From NCBI GenBank assembly GCA_942486035.1, contig CALNXK010000099.1, positions 1,181,001-1,245,000 on the forward strand: 64,000 nt of DNA, written 5' to 3'. The notes under the pieces were generated by a model that ran no database searches, was not told the origin of the DNA, and worked only from the letters and a program-made list of their open reading frames with translations. Positions within the stretch are counted from its first letter, which is position 1. Each line of letters opens with the position of its first letter. Positions 37,501 through 47,693 of this stretch are shown piece by piece. The position numbers were made by a program, and so were the translations under genes. The DNA is from Porites lobata (lineage: Eukaryota; Cnidaria; Anthozoa; Scleractinia; Poritidae).

Positions 37501-40500
37501 GCGAAAGTCTATCGGATTGTTTAAGGTAAAACTACATGTGAAGTTTGCCTGTAGTTATAATTTAGTTTAAGTAGTTAGAGTCAACTTAGGTCAAGCATAC
37601 CCCCCCCCCCAAGATTCCATAATGAATTTTTATTATTTGAAAGTTGAATCGATTTGGTTTAAGATTTATCTCTGCTTCCCCACACGCGTAATGAGCATGC
37701 GAGTTCTGCCAGCTCAGTTTTCTTGAATTCGATATAAATATCTTCAAAGCTATTTTATCTAATCAAAGAGTTTTTAATCTTACCAATTATATACTGAGAA
37801 GCTGTAGCCAAAATTGCACTGCCTATTACGCATGCAGTCAAGCAGCTCAGGTCTTTAGTCGCTTGGGCGAATTTTCAAGTCTGTTTAGCCAGTCTGTTTG
37901 TAGCAGGGGCAGACACTTTTGGGCTGCGTTTATTTAAAAATTGGACGCGACAAATAATTGTATTTACTACGTGTTATGAACCCTTCTGCTTCCTGTTAGT
38001 TATTTTCCAAAATAACGCAGTGGTACAATTCGGTACATTCTGGTACCCCTCCTAATATATTCGTGGGTCACCTCCTTTTGTTTCCTTAGAGCTACATGTT
38101 GCAGCAACTTGATCCAACTATAAAGCGACTGGGATGGGATGACGAGGGATCACACTTAGACAAGTAAGAAAAAACCTTGCTAGGTTTGTACGCCATACAT
38201 TCCCTGATGGCTTAAGTATATTGTCAGTAAATACAGTTTCAGTTTATTTGCCACAAAAATACATTCATTCAATACATTTAATACATGAAGAAATAACCAT
38301 AATTATCACTAATCACTGAAAAAAAAGGGGAGTTAAATCCCTACAGTTATAGATAATTATAACTGCGTTTTAATGTAGTTGAAAAAAGACTGAAGTTGAC
38401 CTGACACATACATGATGATGCAAATACGTCGCCTTTTCGTAGTCCATCTTACGTTTGACAGAATGTGCAGTAAAATACCTGCTAGTTTACTAAAAAGCTG
38501 CAAGGCTGCTAGATAATGAGTGGTATAGTAGGGGCCGAATTACCCTTTTTTGCTCAGGAAGCTTATTTGCTTGCGCAAGAATATATTAACGCCGATGACG
38601 CAGCCATAGTCTTTTCTCTTTATCTCATGGATAAAAATCGGTGGATGCTCATCGAAATAAGGTCACGTGCTATTTTTAGTTGGACTAATCGTTTAGGCAG
38701 GTTCTCTAGTTATTTTAAGATCCTTTTATAGTGATATAATTTCCATCCTTTGCAGACTTCTGCGGCCATATATTTTTCTCACGGCTTGTGATTGTTCAGA
38801 TAAAGCAGTTATTTCCAGAGTCAAGAGAATGTTTCAACTCGCCATGGAGGGACACTTGTACGTATAATAAAGCTAACTGACAAAAAGAAAAGAACCAAAC
38901 ATAGAGAAAAATATCCCAGGTTTACACATAGGATAGCATTGCTAAATTTTTGGACCAAGTTACCTCGTACACCAAAAGCTACAGAATTATAAATACTTTA
39001 ATTATTCTTTCTCCTTATGGGGCTTTTTAGGGATAATGAGCATTATAATTTATATGGAACATAACTATGATAACATGCATGGTTAAAGATCCCAACAAGA
39101 ACAAGGGGAACAAGTAGTGGCTACTTTACAAGGGACTACCGGGACTACCGTGACTACCGTGAACAAATCCAGCTAGCGTTCTAGGCGGGACTTGAACTCG
39201 GAGCCTCCGAGTTACAAGTCCAGCGCTTTAACCACTCAGCTACGCTGCCTCCGCTGCAAACGGTACTACATATCCCAAGATCACCGCTGAATGAACGAAT
39301 TGCGTAAATTCGACTGTTGTATGAATAAATTCTAAATACGATTATCAAAACGTTTTGAGGTCCCAAAACAGCTAAGCTACAAAAATTCTCTTCCAACTCT
39401 TAAAGCTTCAGATAGCTTTCTGGGCCCACAAATGACGTGGTCTTGTTGTGAGTTGGAGTCGCGAGTTCTTAAATAATTAACTGAGCTTTACTTATTCCGT
39501 TTTCTCTTTTTTATAGCATAACATCAAATCTCCGTGCCGTGGTTTATTCTATCGGTGTCCGTGAGGGTGGTGTGAGGGAATGGAATCAAGCTTATGACAA
39601 GTATAAGTCAACAAATATTGCTTCGGAAAAGGAGATTCTGTTATCTGCTTTGTCGTATACTTTGGTTCCTGAAATGATTGAAAGGTGACATTTCTCTTAA
39701 TTTTTGAAAGCAAATGTTGGTTACGTTAAAGTATTTCAAGAGAGAATGAGCTCTCTCTCTCTCTTGACATTTTTAAATTAAGCTTGATAACCTTTATTCC
39801 CGTTTTCATTTATATATTTTTTTTTTAGGAGGAGGGCTTGGTGGGTGTGTGTGTGGGGGAGGAGAGGGTGGTTGAAATGGGAAATTCAATAAGCGTGGGC
39901 AGAGCTATTTCTGGTTCTGAGCTGTTTCGAATTATTTCGGGCCTTAAATTTATTTGTCTATTTTTGTTGCACAAATCCTTTTTTTCTCTTTTCATCTCAA
40001 ACTTATCTTGATTTGTCTCTCTTCATGTAGGTGTCTTAACTATTCATTGGATAAGGACAAAATCCGTCCACAGGACACCCTCGCGGTGATATCTGACTTG
40101 GCCTATGATCCTAGAACATGGAGAATGGCCTGGGACTTTGTGCGTAATAACTGGAAAATTCTTTACAGAAAGTATGAAAATATTGCTGGTTTGTGACGTA
40201 ATTACAACTTTAGATAAAAAAGCACCAATCTTTCTTAGCTTTTAGTTTCATAACATTGTTTAGACTACATGAATACCTATTCTTCACTTACTAGAAGTAA
40301 ACAAGAAACAAGGAAAAGACATCATTGAGTATATTGGGTATGGCCTCTGAGCAACGCCATCAAACACTTTTTGATACCACAAAACAACTGATGAAAATAC
40401 AGTCGAACCTCCATGTGCGACGACCTATCCAAAATACCAAGAAAGCTTTCCAAATCAAACCTCCCGTACACGACCACTTCTCATAAGCTACCATACCGCC

Positions 40501-42538
40501 ACCACTTTTTCTGGTGACGATTTTGAATTTATCCATTGCTTTTAACATCTTGTAAGCGCCCGTTGACGCACGATCTTTCTTTATTGGTTGTTTGTACTAC
40601 GCTACTCTGATCAGCACATAGCGGCTAAACAAGAAACTGAACGAAATTTAAAGTTAACCTAGAATAAAACATTCAGACAGACGACGCTCATTTATGATTA
40701 GTGTTGCAAACCTGTGCTGTGTTGCTTGTGGAACAGAAGGCCCGTGGAGTTGAAACTGATACGGCTCTTTGTTGACTTCTGGTTCATGTTAAGACCTTGT
40801 CGCACAATTGTCTTAAAATTGGTTTACGTGATTTTTAAACGTCTTATTATGTGAAACAGATGTTAAAAGTGTTCAAGTATGCTTGCATTTAAATAAATTG
40901 ACGTTTCAAGTAAATTTCAGACCAATTCCTGACAAATCCTTATTAAGCGGCCAACCCCCATTAAGTGACCTCTTTCGATTTCCCCTGGCTGCTTAATAGG
41001 GTTTCGACTGTTTTTAATCATTCCAAATAAGAAAAGTCGGCGAATTTCTCTTTTGAATTCTTTCCTGATCTAGATTGTAAGACAGATTATTTTCATGGTG
41101 TGTCATGTTAGTTTAATACCCTTTTATAGTACATTATATTTATTTTTCTTTTAGGTACAGTCGTGGATCTGATTTATGGTCAGATTTGATTACTAAGCTT
41201 ATGGTGAAGTGCAACACACAAGCACAACTCAAAGAAGTAAGAACTGTATTGGCAAGAAAAAATAATAATCACGGTGTATTTTTCAGCGCATTTATCTGTA
41301 TAATAAGACGACTAAATAGACTCTTTATAAAAATGAGTGTGCAGCTCAATGTACGGTACAGCGGGCAACAAAAAGCAACAGAAAAGGGTTGAACCATGCA
41401 TTGATCAATGGCCTTCCCTTGATTTTGAATGTAACGGTAGTTATAGATCAGAAAAATTAAACCTTGTTTATGCCTTCCCCTGCTTTCCGTATGCCTTCCC
41501 TTCACTCAGTATGCATAACTGCCTTCCTCGATACTACGGAGAGTCTTCCTGCAAACTCATAAGTGGATAGTCGTTTATATGTTAATAACTGTACTTTTCA
41601 CTGACAGAAACAAAAGCTTTGCCTATTGGCTTGCCTTTTCTCTTCTTACCCTGATTGGTTAATAAAAAGTCACAAAAAAGCGGACTGATATTGAACGCGC
41701 TATCTTTCTTGCAGTCCGGTTGGTAGGAAAATTATTTGTCCGAGTTTGCTTGTTTCATGCTCCGTTCAAGTCAGTTAATTATGCGAGTTAAGGAACAGTG
41801 CCCACATTTGCATACAAATTGGCCCTACAGCTATACCCAAGGGAACGTCTTGACTTATTGTTGTAAAAACACAAAACAATGAAGTGAAAAAAGTAAGAAG
41901 GATAAATTGAAACACGCGACTAATAAATGCTCGCATTAAAGCTTCTTAAGCAAAAAGAAATCAACCTTATGACCCTTTAATAAGTGCAAAAAGAGAAAAA
42001 TACTCAACGATTTAAAAGGAAACTATTAACATAGTGAAAAAAAGCAAGCTAGCTCTTTTACACTGCGTACAATGTTTTACTAACCCCTCCCCCTCCTTCA
42101 CTCAGTTTTTTCTATTTTTTTCCCTCCACCACTATGACCCTATCCACCCTACATCGACCCTACATCGACTCCACATCGACCCTACACTCAACTTTTTTTT
42201 CAGCAATAGAAAATGTGGTGGTGGTGGAGGTGTTGGTTAGTATGGATGAGAGCAGTTATGCATATTAGTAAAGGGAAGGCATAAACAAGGTTTAATATTG
42301 CTGTCCTATAACTACTTGTAAAACTCTTACTTTATACTTTGGTGTTCAAACAAAGAGACGAGTACATTGATTTATTACCTATTTTTTCTCTTAGTTTATG
42401 GAATTTTTCAAGGATTACCCGTCTACGGCGTCTGCGTATCGGCAGGTTCAGATGGGAATGGAACAGATTCGAGCAAATATCATGTGGCTTAGTGAACATG
42501 AGGACAAAGTAACTGCTTGGTTAAAACGACACGTTTAA
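22568..42538 (+). CDS. M1 zinc aminopeptidase with GAEEN motif, ERAP-like (gene 2, complete)
   Basis: Exons: 22568-23157, 26278-26425, 27281-27406, 28298-28418, 29024-29178, 30600-30848, 32628-32759, 34200-34360, 35095-35174, 35445-35572, 36812-36867, 37378-37525, 38090-38163, 38756-38857, 39517-39684, 40031-40171, 41155-41236, 42395-42538. They sum to 2805 nt in one open frame (934 residues, close to ERAP1/ERAP2 length). All introns are GT-AG. Residues 9-26 are hydrophobic after two Arg: signal peptide or anchor. Family segments: FEPTDARSAFPCFDEPAMKATF region (204-225, Thr and Asp kept), GAEEN 339-343, HELAHQ 375-380, third zinc ligand E398 (exact X18 spacing), transition-state Tyr Y461 in SISYEK, then ERAP1_C-type helical repeats. 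Possible N-glycosylation at N97, N147 and N359. Odd: Met of GAMEN is Glu, and the region after it (GYSAAMVLFD, QDVCETVTHELAHQ) departs from the family. The Glu that binds the substrate amino group is kept, so activity is plausible but specificity may differ. Confidence 0.92.
23727..24408. mobile_element. element with GCCGTAGCTAG termini
   Basis: GCCGTAGCTAG followed by GGGAGGGGCA at the left is inverted at the right (TGCCCCTCCCC...CTAGCTACGGC). The 0.68-kb interior has no recognised gene. Confidence 0.6.
24739..24873. mobile_element. fold-back MITE, GGTACAAAACCGCCATG arms
   Basis: GTGGTACAAAACCGCCATGC pairs with CATGGCGGTTTGGTACGAC. The inner GACAAACAAAGG pairs with CTTTGTTTGTC. Confidence 0.7.
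25336..25487. mobile_element. fold-back MITE, ATTGAGCTACAGCAATTCTCA arms
   Basis: GAGCTACAGCAATTCTCA pairs with TGAGAATTGCTGTAGC. The inner GTACCCGAGCAA pairs with TTGCTCGGGTAC. Confidence 0.75.
25786..26250. repeat. GTTG-rich inverted repeat family, with 147-bp hairpin
   Basis: Composite of units ending in GTGCAAACGGACGCAAC-like termini and AACATGCAACAGGGTGTGCA-like cores. 25917-26063 is a near-perfect inverted repeat of about 73-bp arms centred on GGATCC. Related units lie at 7557-7680, 29220-29440 and 29615-29850. Confidence 0.75.
27896..28220. mobile_element. Tigger-like remnant interrupted by a MITE
   Basis: CAGTTGAACCCCTCCACAAC and CGTTGTAGAGAGG repeats (also seen at 18181-18342) flank the insertion 28016-28167 on both sides. 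This is a nested insertion in intron 3 of gene 2. Confidence 0.55.
28016..28167. mobile_element. MITE with ATCCATTCAACCAA termini (copy 1)
   Basis: Left ATCCATTCAACCAAGATT, right AATTTTGGTTGAATGGATCGCGCCC in inverse. The interior CCACCTCAATAGGTGG is a hairpin. Flanked by AAGG (28012-28015 and 28168-28171). A second copy lies at 49156-49317. Confidence 0.8.
29024..29178 (+). other. active-site exon of gene 2 (GAEEN/HELAH)
   Basis: 155 nt, the same length and phases as both versions in gene 1. Acceptor TTGCAG, donor CAG|GTAAGC (stronger than either gene 1 donor). Only one version of this exon was found in gene 2. The motif reads GTGAEENWGLIGYSAAM. Confidence 0.9.
29220..29850. repeat. two more units of the GTTG-rich inverted repeat family
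   Basis: 29220-29440 reads AAGCTACGTGCAAAGGGACG to CGTTTTCACAGGGCTT. 29615-29850 is a unit in the opposite sense, starting AAGCCCTGTGCAAACGG. Both carry the GCAACATG and GTGCAAACGG motifs. Non-coding, between active-site and WFGN exons of gene 2. Confidence 0.7.
30875..31758. mobile_element. Tigger-like element, 0.88 kb, TA flanks
   Basis: Begins CAGTGGAACCTCGG after TA and ends AAGGTTCCACTG before TA. Internal AACCTCGATATAACGAAG is typical of the group. No transposase frame. Contains a further inverted repeat (about 31288-31366: TCCAGAATAATCAAGGT arms). Confidence 0.8.
32128..32160. repeat. short palindrome
   Basis: CAGGTATTGTGCACGCG faces CACACGATACCTG, a 33-bp hairpin in intron 6 of gene 2. 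Confidence 0.6.
33645..33730 (+). repeat. Penelope-like terminal repeat fragment
   Basis: CTGATGAAGGGCTAGGCCCG followed by AAACGTTTGGAG resembles the non-coding terminal segment of Penelope-like elements (GAAGGGCTAGGCCCGAAACG). AAACCACAAGACGG mirrors GTCTTGTGGTT just upstream, giving a fold-back. Confidence 0.4.
33750..33965. repeat. fold-back repeat with TTACGTGCGTAAA motifs
   Basis: GTGCGTACGTGCGTAAAATT near the left and GATTTACGTGCGTAAACC near the right, in inverted arrangement. Related short motifs occur at 8865-8905 and 34590-34610. Non-coding. Confidence 0.5.
38520..38640 (+). repeat. relic related to the Polinton-like TIR
   Basis: GTATAGTAGGGGCCGAATTA followed by CTCAGGAAGCTTATTTGC and GAATATATTAACGCCGATGA matches, with substitutions, the left terminal repeat of the element at 53037-56627 (GTATAGGAGGGACCGAATTA...). 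It lies in intron 13 of gene 2. Only the terminal-repeat part is present. Confidence 0.5.
39184..39255 (-). repeat. tRNA-derived SINE head
   Basis: On the minus strand, TAGCTGAGTGGTTAAAGC fits an A box and GTTCAAGTCC a perfect B box; the anticodon position would read TGT (Thr-like). The acceptor stem is poor and a non-tRNA tail with GTAGTCACGGTAGTCCCGG repeats continues to about 39125, so a SINE rather than a working tRNA gene. Confidence 0.55.
40400..41010. mobile_element. Tigger-like element, CAGTCGAACCTCC termini
   Basis: Starts CAGTCGAACCTCC and ends GGGTTTCGACTG, with sub-terminal TTAAGCGGCCAACCCCCATT typical of such elements. In intron 16 of gene 2. No transposase. Confidence 0.65.
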
Positions 42539-42738
42539 GACCCATGATCACAGACCTCTCTGATTTGAAAATGAAAGAGTTGTATAGCACCGAAAAAAGT
42601 CGAGAAAAGTCAGTTTTATTAAGAGTTAGGAATTTGGAATTTATTGCTTCATCATAACTCTAAGCTTGTTTAGTATGATGAGTATTGATGAGTGCCACAA
42701 GTTTATTAGCTTTGGGTATTTAGTATTAACCCTCTTGA

Positions 42739-42744
42739 AATAAA
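42739..42744 (+). terminator. poly(A) signal of gene 2
   Basis: AATAAA about 200 nt after the stop codon of gene 2 (TAA ending at 42538), a spacing similar to gene 1. Confidence 0.6.
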
Positions 42745-43050
42745 GTCTTTACTTTGCCTAACTGATACAATAACCTTCAAGATATAACAATAATATTTTT
42801 TCCATACGTAATTTGTTTGTTTCTTCTATCAGAGAGTAGCAAAACGATTCCACAAAAATCCGTAACTGAAATTTCCTTAAATCATCTAGGGACCACAGAA
42901 GACGAAGTGCACAGCTTGAATCATGAGGGTCGTTTTCAATTTAAGTCTCTTTCATTTTGTAGGTTTGAGAAACAATTATTTATTTCCTCATTTAAACTTT
43001 ATCAATGATATTATGAAGGTTGCGCAACAATGACGAAGCTCTCTAGCTTG

Positions 43051-43165
43051 TAGCCTCACACGCAGGCCTTTTTAGGGGAGCTTGTGTTTCATCCCTCCCC
43101 ACAAACGGCGTTTGTGGGGAGGGATGAAACACAAGCTCCCCTAAAAAGGCCTGCGTGGGAGGCTA
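43051..43165. mobile_element. near-perfect 115-bp hairpin MITE
   Basis: Arms of about 56 bp: TAGCCTCACACGCAGGCC at the left faces GGCCTGCGTGGGAGGCTA at the right. The inner arms meet at CAAACG/CGTTTG with almost no loop; only a couple of mismatches were seen. Confidence 0.85.
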
Positions 43166-43861
43166 TCTAGCTTGGGCTGCCAGTGATATAGCGATAAGAT
43201 ATCCTGATATAGCGCTTTGCAGTATTTCTAAAAATAGGTTTTGTCACCTTAGACCCCCCGCGTGACTCAGACAAACTTTGCATTCTACTTAAAGGCTTTG
43301 TATGAGCGACATTCGTTTCCGACATGACAATTGTTCATAAAATTCGCACTGAGCGCTTTTAAAATGTTTTTTGAGCTTTATTCTAATGTATAATAGGCAT
43401 TAACCCAAACAAACGGTTAAAATCAGAAAATAAAGCGACCTGTTCAAAGAAGGCTACTGAAATCGAATCCCTGTATCCCGTTAACTTTTCTCGAACATTA
43501 CTCTGTACTTTCGATAAATTCTCGATCCCAGGAATTTAATTCCTTTCAGACCCTGTACAAGTACGCGTTGGATTTGAAATAGCACACAGCCAACGAAGCG
43601 CGTAAAGTCCGGCTGGCTTTAATCATCTCATACCTAGCAGGAACCGAACAATTGTTTGATAAAAATAACGGGTCTAAAAAAAGGCAAATCTTGCTACAAG
43701 CTTCTGCCGAAAAAAAGAAACCGGAGACAAAGCTACTACTGGCATCACCCTGAAACAAGCTAATAGTAAAAGAAATTGAATGAATGAATGAAATTGCTGG
43801 TATTCTAGGGTACCGGTAACTAGGGGAGCCGGTATTACTGAAGGTGCTGGTATTGGTCGCC

Positions 43862-44095
43862 GCAGCAAGGTAAGCTACGTCGAAAGAGCGCTTAACTGCA
43901 AAGCGGGAGGTCGTAGGTTCGATTCCCAGAGATGGAGGACCCATACTCAGGGTCTTAAAATATTTGAGAAATGAGGGTACTTCCTTTGCTCTGTAAACGG
44001 CTGAACCTTGGCATGGCCCGGATAAACACATTAAACAATAGTCCCGTCTAGTGTCCCCAATTAGTAATATCCTTTTAAATATATTGACACTCAAA
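43862..44095 (+). repeat. tRNA-derived SINE
   Basis: A decayed A-box region (TAAGCTACGTCGAAAGAGCG) is followed by a good B box GGTTCGATTCCC. A non-tRNA body with CAGGGTCTTAAAATATTTGA and CCTTGGCATGGCCCGG follows. Confidence 0.55.
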
Positions 44096-45179
44096 ATAAT
44101 AAAGCTCATTTTTTTCACTTGACTCTGTTATTATGCGCTTGGATATCTTTAACCAATCGAATGACAGTTCATCCTGGACTGGTTACCCAGCAACTTTACC
44201 AACTTTCAGGAAGAGCCCACAATCTACCATGACTCCGAGGCTTTCTGGTCTTTTTTTCTATATTTGGTTTGGTTTTCTTTGTGCTAAAGTCTCTTCTGGG
44301 AATTGCAAGACAATGGAGTTTAAAGCCTCGGAGTCATGTTAGAATTTTATTATGAAATTTGACCTTTGTGGCCTTTTGTCTTTTGTCTGTCGTTCATAAG
44401 CAATAGGTAAAACAATAAAACTACTACGTCGACCAATCATAGCTCTTGACCAGATTCTGGACGTCATCAGTATGGAATTTCTGTCTCGGAGTTTCGAAGA
44501 CGTTTCTCCTGGCGAAACGTCATTAGCGGCGGGGAGCAAGGAGAAACGACTGTATTCGCAGGGTAGAGCACGGGGAAAGGGAAAATGAAAAATGGGAACA
44601 AAACTACCTAACTAGAACCCAAGCGCTATGAGTAACTTCATCTCCATGTTCTCTGTTTTGTTTCCATTGTTCATTTTCCCGTTCCTCCTGCTTTTCTACA
44701 CTCCCCGTTCCCCGTTTTAGTAATATCCGTGTTATCATCACCTCTAGCGATACAATTCTGCTCTCAAATCACCATGCATACATGTACATCATAAACTTTA
44801 TTTACTCTCGAATTTTAGATTTGCTTGCAGAAGCTAGTAACGTCAAGGAAAAATACATAAAACACATTAAATACATTACAACAACACATTATTGTGAAAT
44901 GTTTGAACCCAGGAGTCATTTCATAAGATTAACTACATAAACAACGTTTTTAGTAAAAACAACTACAAACACCGACTTTGTTAGATGAAACACTCACAGT
45001 AACACTCATTCCAACACTCGACCAACGTCAACCCTGATCTGGCCCTGTTACGACAACGAGTATAAAAGTACATCACAGGAATCTCTGAAATTATTGCACG
45101 TATACTTCAACCTTACAATATACGTGTTATAGACAAACCGATAACCACTTTACGACGACTAATTTACTAATGTCAAGGA

Positions 45180-45560
45180 CAAAGACAAACCGGGGGACAG
45201 ACAGGGAGCAGTATACAAGATCAAATGCTGTGACTGCCAGTGGGCTACTTAAATTGATAAAACCGGCAGAAACCTAAGCACGCGACTGACCGAACACAAA
45301 CGAGCGAAGAGAAATGGTGACATCAACAATCACATTGCTGAGCACCATTTACAGAGGAAACATCAAATCAACTGGTACTCAGCGACATATGCTATCACGT
45401 ATTCTACAGACTACCATAAATGACTTCGCTGCTCAAATACTCGCTTCCAGATTTTCGGGCTGAAGAGAGACTGCTCACAGTCTACAAGACATACAACATA
45501 AAAATGATGTACCAGTTTTATGAAACCTTTACATGTTGTATTTGATATTACATCTTCAGG
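45180..45560 (+). pseudogene. Penelope-like retroelement, GIY-YIG endonuclease fragment
   Basis: Translation in one frame gives GAVYKIKCCDCQWAT, then GRNLSTRLTEHKRAKRNGD and NNHIAEHHLQRKHQINW, the C-terminal GIY-YIG endonuclease layout of Penelope-like elements. In-frame stops interrupt it. No reverse transcriptase is adjacent; a separate RT fragment lies at 10411-11290 and is not the same copy. Confidence 0.7.
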
Positions 45561-47039
45561 GAGGGAGCCAGCCTGGCATAAGGACTCAGTTCTTCTCTCT
45601 TTGCACCCTCACTCATCCTTCTTTTTACCATCAATTTCTATGCATATAAAGTTGTTATAAATAAAAAAAAAACCTGTATAATTAGAATTAGGCGGACATC
45701 CCCACAAACTTTTCTGCTTTCTGCTTATTAGAGATATCTACTAAATACATGGTTTGTTTTTCTTAAATTATGGAAAGAAACGTTTTGCCACATTTTGAGC
45801 TATTCTACTGCTGAATACAGGGTGTCTGCTTAATATGAGGTCTGCATAATACAGGTTTCATCATACAATGTAGAAAATTGAATTTTTTTAAATTGAATAG
45901 AAGAGGTGGTTTTGTAAACTCAACGTTTTCTTCAAAGGCGAATTTTCCCCAGAAACCAAATTCAACTTATGACAAAAAATATAAAAGCAAATCTTTACGA
46001 AATTTCGAGATTTCAAATTCAATGTCAAGAAAACTACAGAGAAACGGCGCCTTACCTCGAGCAACCAGGCCCACCATTGTCTGCACTTATTAAAGAACAT
46101 CACAAGCTGCACAAGAAACCTTTTTCCCTGACTTGGCGAGTCGACAGATTGAAACAAAGCTCTTCTTTTCTTCACAGGCTGGGAAGCAGAATTTAAAGTT
46201 CTGGCGATTCCACACAACCCATTAGATCATTGTTTGCGAAAGGATTTTTTAACTACGATTTGATTTGCAATGTTTGAAAATTCTGTAAAGATCAAGCTTT
46301 TTGCACATACCGATTTTCACACATGAATTGATCCGTCAAAACCGTCAATTAAATTGAACTTAAATGGTCTCCTTACTGATTTTTAGTCTTGGTGAATAGT
46401 GGTTCTAGGAATATTAACCTCGCCGCGAATATTCCGCTTCTATTCATCTCGTGTTCGAGAATATTAGAGTGCTTAATTGTTAATTGTCCAATGTGAAGCA
46501 CGGTACAAAATATCAGTCAAAGCAGGAAAAGGTGTTTTCCACATGATTCCTGGTCATGTCCTTGAGAAAAATACTCGAAACCTTTATTCGTTTTTTTCCT
46601 TCCTCTTTCAACAGAAAATACGTCCACACGGTCGCTTGTACGGTCGGCATTTTGAATTCAACGCTTATCCCGGCCGCAATGCTACTTGTCCTCTTTCCAG
46701 CTGTTCCAACAAAAACAATGGTCCACGCGGTCGCTTTAACTGTATTTCTAACCGTTTCTTGTAAAGGATCCGTTTGTGTAGCAGTTTTAACCAGTTTCTA
46801 TGGTAGGTTCTTTGTTGAAGAAGGACAATTTATCAAGTACACACCCTCCACTTAGGCAGCCATTTTTTTCATTTGTTGACCCCTCCTCCCTTTGGCGGGC
46901 TGGATCTTCCGGAAGTCAACCAGTTTACCGGAAACTGTTTCCGCATAGTCCGCATAGTTTTTGAAATTAAGATATCCTAAAGGCGTGGCTGGGAGACTCC
47001 CTCTCTGTCCTATTATGGCTCTTGCCAGAGTATAATACC

Positions 47040-47165
47040 ATCAACTGACCTGATACAACTCTCTTTGACTCTAAAGATGACTACCGCACAGGTTGTCGAA
47101 ACGTCAGTCACTGTCAACAACAACAGTACTGTTCAGGACTACCTTCTCTCGGACGATCATGTTAC
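47040..47165 (+). repeat. Penelope-like 3' tail fragment
   Basis: AAGATGACTACCGCACAGGT then TGTCGAAACGTCAGTCACTG and GTTCAGGACTAC. Fits the non-coding end of Penelope-like elements in this genome; the assignment rests on motif memory. Confidence 0.4.
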
Positions 47166-47693
47166 TTGTGAAATAGCACATGTTAACACTTGAAGAAACT
47201 AGTTTGTACAAATATATCTGTATATCACTAGATGGTCATTCAACCTTACAGAAGGAAAAATTTACATGAAAGCAAATAAAAATAACCCTGACCCTCTTAA
47301 ATAAACTCTGCAAAATTGCTAGTGGGAAGAAAGTTAGGCAGCGCATTAAAAACAACAACAACAACAACAACAAAGAAAAGAAAGAAAGAAAAATAGTAAT
47401 TCTCAATCGTTAGACCATAGCTAGTTGTTCTTGGTTCAATAAGTGAAACCAGACGTGACCATTATGCGTTGACTTCACCGCAAGGAAAATAAATTTTTAG
47501 ACTGGGCGACATTTTTTTCGCCTGTTGGTGACCGTATTAACTGGGTTCCACTGTAGTGTGGTTGCTAAGCCAATTAAAACCCTAGAACTGAACTATCATC
47601 CAATGCTCCAGTTTTTGTAACACGTGGAGCTTGGGAATTATTCATCTACACTCAAGATTTTGATGAACACGGTTCGTTGTTCCGTCGTTTGAT

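Larger units (their letters stand above)
42539..47693. other. spacer between genes 2 and 3
   Basis: Contains the gene 2 3' UTR, a 115-bp hairpin, a SINE, an inverted repeat (44228-44338: CATGACTCCGAGGCTT arms), Penelope endonuclease debris (45180-45560), a Penelope 3' tail (47040-47165), an (AAC)n run near 47350 and the gene 3 5' flank. The 190-codon minus-strand open frame at 43546-44118 runs through the SINE. No confident gene. Confidence 0.5.

Noticed and set aside
39184..39255. Functional tRNA-Thr gene on the minus strand
   Set aside because: A and B boxes are good but the acceptor stem does not pair beyond a few bases, and a non-tRNA tail with short repeats follows, as in SINEs.
43546..44118. 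190-codon minus-strand open frame
   Set aside because: About half of it is the antisense of a tRNA-derived SINE (43862-44095). No domain, and the composition fits chance read-through of repeat sequence.
46477..46855. Overlapping open frames with hydrophobic or Gly/Arg-rich sequence
   Set aside because: Two frames of the same stretch look equally plausible and equally unconvincing. Arg-His-Gly segments come from repeated CGGTCGC motifs. No homology recognised.
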